Shown here piece after piece: positions 8,161 through 11,632 of a DNA stretch of 11,632 bases; position 1 is the first letter of the stretch, and the number at the start of each line of letters is the position of its first letter. The position numbers were made by a program, and so were the translations under genes. This DNA is from a bacterium UBA3734. GTDB lineage: Bacteria; Bacteroidota; Bacteroidia; Bacteroidales; Bacteroidaceae. The notes beneath the pieces were generated by a model that saw only the letters and a program-made list of their open reading frames with translations, was not told the origin of the DNA and searched no databases. The DNA lies in NCBI GenBank assembly GCA_002372575.1, contig DFHC01000167.1, positions 22,675 to 34,306 of the forward strand, in the 5' to 3' direction.

Positions 8161-8173
8161 GACAAATGTCTGA

Positions 8174-8192
8174 AACTCCTGAACTCCTAAAC
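8174..8192 (+). repeat. Two 8-bp units in the lplA-gcvT gap
   Basis: AACTCCTG (8174-8181) and AACTCCTA (8182-8189), followed by AAC. A short direct repeat in the centre of the larger inverted element. Two copies only, so weak alone. The rest of the gap to 8241 is AT-rich and shows no clear promoter. Confidence 0.5.
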
Positions 8193-8289
8193 AGTCATCG
8201 TAAAAGTAAATATGATAGAAAATAAACATTATTAAACAAATCTCCCCTCCCTTTGGAGGGGTTGGGGGAGGCTTTAAAATTAAAGAAAA

Positions 8290-9378
8290 ATGGAAAAAAA
8301 GACCTGTCTCTACGACAAACACGTGACATTGGGCGCCCAGATGTCGCCTTTTGCGGGCTTCATCATGCCCATTCAGTATTCTAACATCACCGACGAGCAC
8401 CAGGCCGTGCGCCAAGCCTGCGGCGTGTTCGACGTCAGCCACATGGGCGAGGTGCTCATCACCGGCCCCGATGCCGAGCGCTACGTGCAGCACATTTTCA
8501 CGAACGACGTGGCCGGCGCACCCGACGGACAAGTGTTCTACGGAATGATGTGCTACCCCGACGGTGGCACGGTCGATGACCTGCTGGTTTACAAGATGGG
8601 TGCCGAGGAGTTTTTCCTCGTCATCAACGCCGCGAACATTGACAAAGACGTCGATTGGATGAAGCAGCAACTCACGGGCTTCAACGTGAATTTCGAGCAT
8701 CAGTCAGACTACTACGCCCAGCTCGCCGTGCAGGGTCCCGAGGCCGAGACCGTGGTCGAGGAAGTGCTTGCGCTGGCCTGCAAAGACCTGAAATTCTACA
8801 CCGCCAAGAAGCTCAACGTGGGCAGCGAGACCATCATCATCTCGCGCACGGGCTACACGGGCGAAGACGGCTTTGAAATCTACGGCTCGCACCAGTTCAT
8901 CGTCGAAAACTGGGACAAGCTCATCGCCAGCAACCGTTGCAAGCCATGCGGACTGGGCTGTCGCGACACGCTGCGCTTTGAAGTGGGTCTGCCGCTCTAC
9001 GGCGACGAACTCTCGGCAGAGATTTCGCCCGTGATGGCCGGATTGTCGATGTTCTGCAAGTTCGAGAAAGAGGAATTCATCGGCAAGGAAGCCCTTCAGG
9101 AGCAGAAAGCCAACGGCGTCGAGAAGCGCGTCATCGGCATCGAGCTGCAAGACAAGGCCATTCCGCGCCACGGCTATGCCGTGCTGAAAGACGGCGTGCA
9201 GGTGGGCGAAGTGACCACGGGCTACCACTGCATTTCCGTCGATAAGAGCGTCTGCATGGCACTCGTCGAGACGGCTCACGCCAAGCTCGGCACCGAACTC
9301 GAGGTGCAAATCCGCAAAAAGACGTTCCCGGGCGTGGTGGTGAAAAAACGTTTCTACGACAAACACTACAAAAAATAA
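8290..9378 (+). CDS. gcvT: Glycine cleavage system T protein (aminomethyltransferase)
   Basis: Transfers the one-carbon unit from the aminomethyl-lipoyl arm of GcvH to tetrahydrofolate, releasing ammonia and giving 5,10-methylene-THF (cytoplasmic, glycine catabolism). The 362-aa product is full length for the family. Signatures: FAGFIMPIQY (21-30), GVFDVSHMGE (45-54), GGTVDDLLVY (92-101) with the catalytic-region Asp96/Asp97, NAANIDKD (113-120), RTGYTGEDGFEIY, GCRDTLRFEVGLPLYGDEL, and the C-terminal RKKTFPGVVVKKRFY of the T-protein C domain. The ATG at 8290 has an A-rich leader and no clear Shine-Dalgarno. A 7-bp GC hairpin lies 28 bp upstream. I see no glycine riboswitch and no TAnnTTTG box in the 133-bp gap, so read-through from the lplA promoter is likely but unproven. 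Confidence 0.96.
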   Translation: MEKKTCLYDKHVTLGAQMSPFAGFIMPIQYSNITDEHQAVRQACGVFDVSHMGEVLITGPDAERYVQHIFTNDVAGAPDGQVFYGMMCYPDGGTVDDLLVYKMGAEEFFLVINAANIDKDVDWMKQQLTGFNVNFEHQSDYYAQLAVQGPEAETVVEEVLALACKDLKFYTAKKLNVGSETIIISRTGYTGEDGFEIYGSHQFIVENWDKLIASNRCKPCGLGCRDTLRFEVGLPLYGDELSAEISPVMAGLSMFCKFEKEEFIGKEALQEQKANGVEKRVIGIELQDKAIPRHGYAVLKDGVQVGEVTTGYHCISVDKSVCMALVETAHAKLGTELEVQIRKKTFPGVVVKKRFYDKHYKK

Positions 9379-9392
9379 TTAACTTAAGCTTC

Positions 9393-9510
9393 GGAGGTAC
9401 GGAGGTACGTGGGTACGAGAATACCCTCTGTAACAGAACGTTCAAATCACCAAAACCATTCTCGCACCCTCAGCCTCGAAGAGGCTGACCTTCGCACCCT
9501 CGTACCACCG
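9393..9510 (+). repeat. Inverted short-unit repeat array between gcvT and gcvH
   Basis: Left block: GGAGGTAC at 9393-9400 and 9401-9408, then GTGGGTAC at 9409-9416, running into GAGAAT. Right block: TCGCACCCTC at 9462-9471 and again, identically, at 9492-9501, then GTACCACC. The blocks are in inverted relation: 9411-9422 (GGGTACGAGAAT) pairs with 9458-9469 (ATTCTCGCACCC) with one mismatch in 12, and the end of the right block (CGTACCACC) resembles the complement of the left units. The centre (9423-9457) is unremarkable. The array fills over half of the 194-bp gap. Confidence 0.75.
9471..9487 (+). repeat. Perfect 7-bp hairpin flanked by 10-bp direct repeats
   Basis: CAGCCTC (9471-9477), GAA loop, GAGGCTG (9481-9487). 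It sits between the two copies of TCGCACCCTC (9462-9471 and 9492-9501), the first sharing one base with the stem. No U-tract follows, so it is not a standard intrinsic terminator. The rest of the gap up to gcvH (9511-9572) is AT-rich with no recognisable promoter boxes. Confidence 0.7.
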
Positions 9511-9572
9511 ATTCGTTGAGGATGTGAAATATCCGAAACTTCAATAATTAACAATTTAAATTCAAAAAAACT

Positions 9573-9953
9573 ATGGCAAAAGTAATTGAAGGACTCTACT
9601 ACTCGGAGTCGCACGAATACATCAGAGTAGAAGGTGACTATGGTTTCATTGGTATCACGGACTATGCACAGGCAGCCCTGGGGGCTGTGGTCTATGTCGA
9701 TATGCCGGAGGTGGACGACGAGGTCGAGGCTGGTGAGGAGTTTGGTGCCGTGGAGAGCACAAAGGCTGCCTCCGAACTCATGTCTCCCGTCAGCGGAACA
9801 GTCGTCGAGGTCAATGAGGCACTGGAGGATCAGCCCGAACTGGTCAACGAGGATGCCTACGCGAACTGGATTATCAAGGTCGAGCTCTCCGACAAGTCGG
9901 AACTTGACAGTCTGATGGACGCTGCCGCTTACGAGAAGTTCTGTGAGAAGTAA
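9573..9953 (+). CDS. gcvH: Glycine cleavage system H protein (lipoyl carrier)
   Basis: Small lipoyl shuttle protein that carries the aminomethyl intermediate from the P protein to the T protein and is reoxidised by lipoamide dehydrogenase. The 126-aa product is the usual size. The lipoylation site is clear: VESTKAASEL with Lys64, followed by the SPVSG turn typical of the lipoyl domain. Other family blocks are SHEYIRVEGDYGFIGITDYAQAALG (13-37), YVDMPEVDDEVEAGE, and the C-terminal NEDAYANWIIKVEL. The ATG at 9573 follows an A-rich leader. LplA, encoded upstream, is the likely enzyme that modifies Lys64. The gene sits in gcvT-gcvH-gcvPA-gcvPB order but is separated from both neighbours by repeat arrays. 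Confidence 0.97.
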   Translation: MAKVIEGLYYSESHEYIRVEGDYGFIGITDYAQAALGAVVYVDMPEVDDEVEAGEEFGAVESTKAASELMSPVSGTVVEVNEALEDQPELVNEDAYANWIIKVELSDKSELDSLMDAAAYEKFCEK

Positions 9954-9959
9954 ATGGTT

Positions 9960-10060
9960 GTTTACGGTTTACGGTTTACAGTTTACAGTTGATATGACTG
10001 GAGGTTGTATTCCTGTGGCAGAAGTAATCATCTGTAAACCGTAAACTGTAAACAGTAAAC
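9960..10060 (+). repeat. Inverted array of 7-bp GTTTACR units between gcvH and gcvPA
   Basis: The left arm (9960-9987) is four tandem 7-mers: GTTTACG twice, then GTTTACA twice. The right arm (10033-10060) is four 7-mers of the opposite orientation: TGTAAAC, CGTAAAC, TGTAAAC, AGTAAAC. The 28-nt arms can pair along their length with mismatches only at the variable seventh positions. The 45-bp centre (9988-10032) is not repetitive. The element occupies nearly all of the 120-bp gap and ends 13 bp before the gcvPA ATG, so a folded stem could reach close to the ribosome-binding region. Confidence 0.85.
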
Positions 10061-10073
10061 AAGAAAGACGATT

Positions 10074-11390
10074 ATGAACTACAAATATTTCCCGCATACG
10101 GAGGATGATCTGCAGGCGATGCTCGAGAAGGTGGGCGTGAAGTCGCTTGATGACCTCTATGCCCAGATTCCCGACGGCATCCGCTTCAAGGGCGACTACG
10201 ATCTCCCTTCGGAGATGAGCGAACTCGAGGTGCGCCAGCTCTTCGAGCGTCTCGGCTCACAAAACAAACAACTGACCTGCTTTGCTGGCATGGGCGTCTA
10301 TGACCACTATACGCCTTCCGTCATTCCCAGCCTGCTTCAGCGCTCTGAGTTCCTGACGTCCTATACCCCGTATCAGGCAGAGATCTCGCAGGGCACGCTT
10401 CACTATATCTTTGAGTACCAGTCGATGATGGCCGAGCTGACGGGCATGGACGTATCCAACGCCTCGATGTACGACGGCACGACGGCTGCCGCCGAGGCGA
10501 TGATGATGGCCGTGGCGGCTGGTAAGAAGGTGAACAAGCTGCTGGTGTCGGGCACCATCGACCCGAAGACCTATGCCGTGATGGCCAACTATGCGCTCCA
10601 TCAGGGCATCACCATCGAGATGGCTGATGCGAAGGACGGTGTCACCGACTTCGACGACGTGAAGGCGCGGCTTGCCAAGGGTGGCTATGCCGGCGTGTTC
10701 GTCCAGCAGCCCAATGTCTATGGCATCGTAGAGGATTTCACGGGCTTTGCCGAGGCCTGTCATGAGCAGAAGGCACTCTTCATCATCGACAGTGTGGCTG
10801 CCGACCTCGCCCTGCTGAAGACACCGGGCGAGTGGGGAGCCGACATCGCCGTGGGCGACGCGCAGAGCCTGGGCATCCCCATGTCGTTCGGCGGTCCTTA
10901 CGTGGGCTATCTCTGCTGCACGGAGAAGCTCATCCGCAAGATGCCGGGCCGTATCGTCGGTATGACTAAGGACACGCGCGGACAGCGTGCCTTCGTACTG
11001 ACTCTTCAGGCCCGCGAACAGCATATCCGTCGTCAGAAGGCCACGTCGAACATCTGCTCCAACCAGTCGCTGATGGCACTCTGGGTCACGGTCTATATGG
11101 CGCTCATGGGGCGCCAGGGTCTGAAGGAGGCTGCTGAACGCTCCTATGCCGGGGCGCACTATCTCTGCGACGAGCTGCTCAAGACCGGCCACTTCTCGCT
11201 GGCCTACGACAAGCCTTTCTTCAATGAGTTCTATGTGAAGTACGACGGTGATGCCGAGGTGCTGAGTCAGCGTTTTGTCGAGGCTGGCTTCCTCGGTGGT
11301 GTCACGTTCGAAGAGGGATTCCTCTTTGCCGTCACCGAGAAACGTACCAAGGAAGAAATTGATAACCTCGTAAAGATAACTGCCTTATGA
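10074..11390 (+). CDS. gcvPA: Glycine dehydrogenase (decarboxylating) subunit 1
   Basis: N-terminal half of the two-subunit P protein, which with GcvPB decarboxylates glycine using PLP and passes the aminomethyl group to GcvH. The 438-aa product is standard for the split form. Family blocks: [16 protein letters not shown] (~69-84), [21 protein letters not shown] (~96-116), [26 protein letters not shown] (~121-146), [16 protein letters not shown] and [17 protein letters not shown]. The PLP lysine belongs to GcvPB, so its absence here is expected. The stop TGA overlaps the gcvPB ATG (ATGA, 11387-11390), implying translational coupling. CGT and GGT codons appear more often than in the AddAB-like genes, where CGA and GGA are frequent; this fits higher expression. 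The ATG at 10074 lies 13 bp after the GTTTAC array. Confidence 0.97.
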   Translation: MNYKYFPHTEDDLQAMLEKVGVKSLDDLYAQIPDGIRFKGDYDLPSEMSELEVRQLFERLGSQNKQLTCFAGMGVYDHYTPSVIPSLLQRSEFLTSYTPYQAEISQGTLHYIFEYQSMMAELTGMDVSNASMYDGTTAAAEAMMMAVAAGKKVNKLLVSGTIDPKTYAVMANYALHQGITIEMADAKDGVTDFDDVKARLAKGGYAGVFVQQPNVYGIVEDFTGFAEACHEQKALFIIDSVAADLALLKTPGEWGADIAVGDAQSLGIPMSFGGPYVGYLCCTEKLIRKMPGRIVGMTKDTRGQRAFVLTLQAREQHIRRQKATSNICSNQSLMALWVTVYMALMGRQGLKEAAERSYAGAHYLCDELLKTGHFSLAYDKPFFNEFYVKYDGDAEVLSQRFVEAGFLGGVTFEEGFLFAVTEKRTKEEIDNLVKITAL

Positions 11391-11632
11391 ACAACCGACT
11401 ATACGGAAACCTGATTTTCGAACTCTCCAAGGAGGGACGCAAGGGCTACAGCCTGCCGAAAAACAACTTCGGCGACTACCAGCTGCCCGCAGAGCTGCGC
11501 CGCAAGGAGGATGCCGCCCTGCCCGAATGTGACGAACTGACGGTGGTGCGCCACTATACCAATCTCTCTAACAACAACTTCGGTGTCGATACCGGCTTCT
11601 ATCCGCTTGGGTCGTGTACCATGAAGTATAAT
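11387..11632 (+). CDS. gcvPB: Glycine dehydrogenase (decarboxylating) subunit 2, 3'-truncated by window
   Basis: First 82 codons of the C-terminal P-protein subunit, which carries the PLP-binding lysine further downstream (outside the window). The translation begins [20 protein letters not shown] and ends in the diagnostic [13 protein letters not shown] block. Its ATG overlaps the gcvPA stop by 4 bp, giving the fixed 1:1 arrangement seen for this pair. The frame is open to the window edge. I translated it from the sequence directly; the identification rests on the conserved terminal motif and the position after gcvPA. Confidence 0.95.
   Translation, partial: MNNRLYGNLIFELSKEGRKGYSLPKNNFGDYQLPAELRRKEDAALPECDELTVVRHYTNLSNNNFGVDTGFYPLGSCTMKYN

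Larger units (their letters stand above)
8097..8274 (+). repeat. Inverted repeat pair across the lplA 3' end and gcvT leader
   Basis: Arm 1 (8097-8131, 35 nt) starts AAGCCTCTCCCC and ends GGAGGGGAG. The reverse complement of arm 2 (8242-8274, 33 nt) starts AAGCCTCCCCCA and ends GGAGGGGAG; the arms differ by a few substitutions and 2 nt of length. The 110 bp between them contain an 11-bp unit repeated about 2.7 times and an 8-bp unit twice. Arm 2 is itself palindromic: CCCCTCC (8244-8250), a CTTT loop and GGAGGGG (8255-8261), a perfect 7-bp stem 28 bp before the gcvT ATG. Such 'CCTCCCCCAACCCCTCC' elements are, to my knowledge, widespread in Bacteroidetes chromosomes. Arm 1 lies inside the lplA reading frame. 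Confidence 0.8.

Noticed and set aside
8244..8261. Intrinsic terminator between lplA and gcvT
   Set aside because: The 7-bp GC stem is good, but it is followed by TTGGGGGAGG and not a T-run, and it fits as an arm of a dispersed inverted repeat.
8157..8289. Glycine riboswitch before gcvT
   Set aside because: The gap is taken up by short repeats and AT-rich sequence. I see no tandem aptamer-like conserved blocks of the glycine riboswitch. A covariance-model search would settle it.
9960..10060. CRISPR-like array
   Set aside because: Units are only 7 bp, contiguous within each arm, in opposed orientation and without spacers; no cas genes are nearby.

Overview
The window looks like a chromosomal segment of a Bacteroidales bacterium, most likely Prevotella or a close relative. 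All eight genes lie on the plus strand. Evidence for the placement: gene content and protein wording typical of that order (split gcvPA/gcvPB, fused aspartokinase/homoserine dehydrogenase, AddAB-like helicase-nuclease pair); two promoters of the Bacteroidetes form TTTG-N19-TAnnTTTG; weak or absent Shine-Dalgarno sites; and short-unit tandem and inverted repeats of the kind scattered through Bacteroidetes genomes. Codons are mostly C/G-ending. Species-level placement is inference.

Layout. (1) 1-4668: the 3' part of an AddA-like UvrD/Rep helicase-nuclease, then 15 bp later a complete AddB-like Fe-S PD-(D/E)XK nuclease. Together they would form a double-strand-break end-processing complex. (2) 4776-6953: a stand-alone thrA-like gene with its own promoter. 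Its homoserine dehydrogenase half looks intact. Its aspartokinase half has lost roughly 85-90 residues and carries changed active-site motifs. (3) 7092-8156: lipoate-protein ligase with its own promoter. It has a 7-bp tandem repeat inserted just before the catalytic lysine and a repeat-derived C-terminal tail. (4) 8290-11632: the glycine cleavage genes gcvT, gcvH, gcvPA and the first 82 codons of gcvPB, which runs off the window.

How they fit together. LplA attaches lipoate to GcvH (Lys64). GcvPA/GcvPB decarboxylate glycine and load the aminomethyl group on that lipoyl arm, and GcvT passes the one-carbon unit to tetrahydrofolate. The lipoamide dehydrogenase needed to complete the cycle is not in the window.

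The unusual material is concentrated in two places. One is the degenerate kinase half of the thrA gene. The other is a series of unrelated short-unit repeat arrays: one inside lplA, one across the lplA-gcvT gap, one in the gcvT-gcvH gap and one in the gcvH-gcvPA gap. The three gap arrays each have inverted arms around a short centre. gcvPA-gcvPB, with a 4-bp overlap, is the only gcv junction without one. No gap exceeds 300 bp. I see no tRNA, rRNA, CRISPR, insertion sequence or phage gene.
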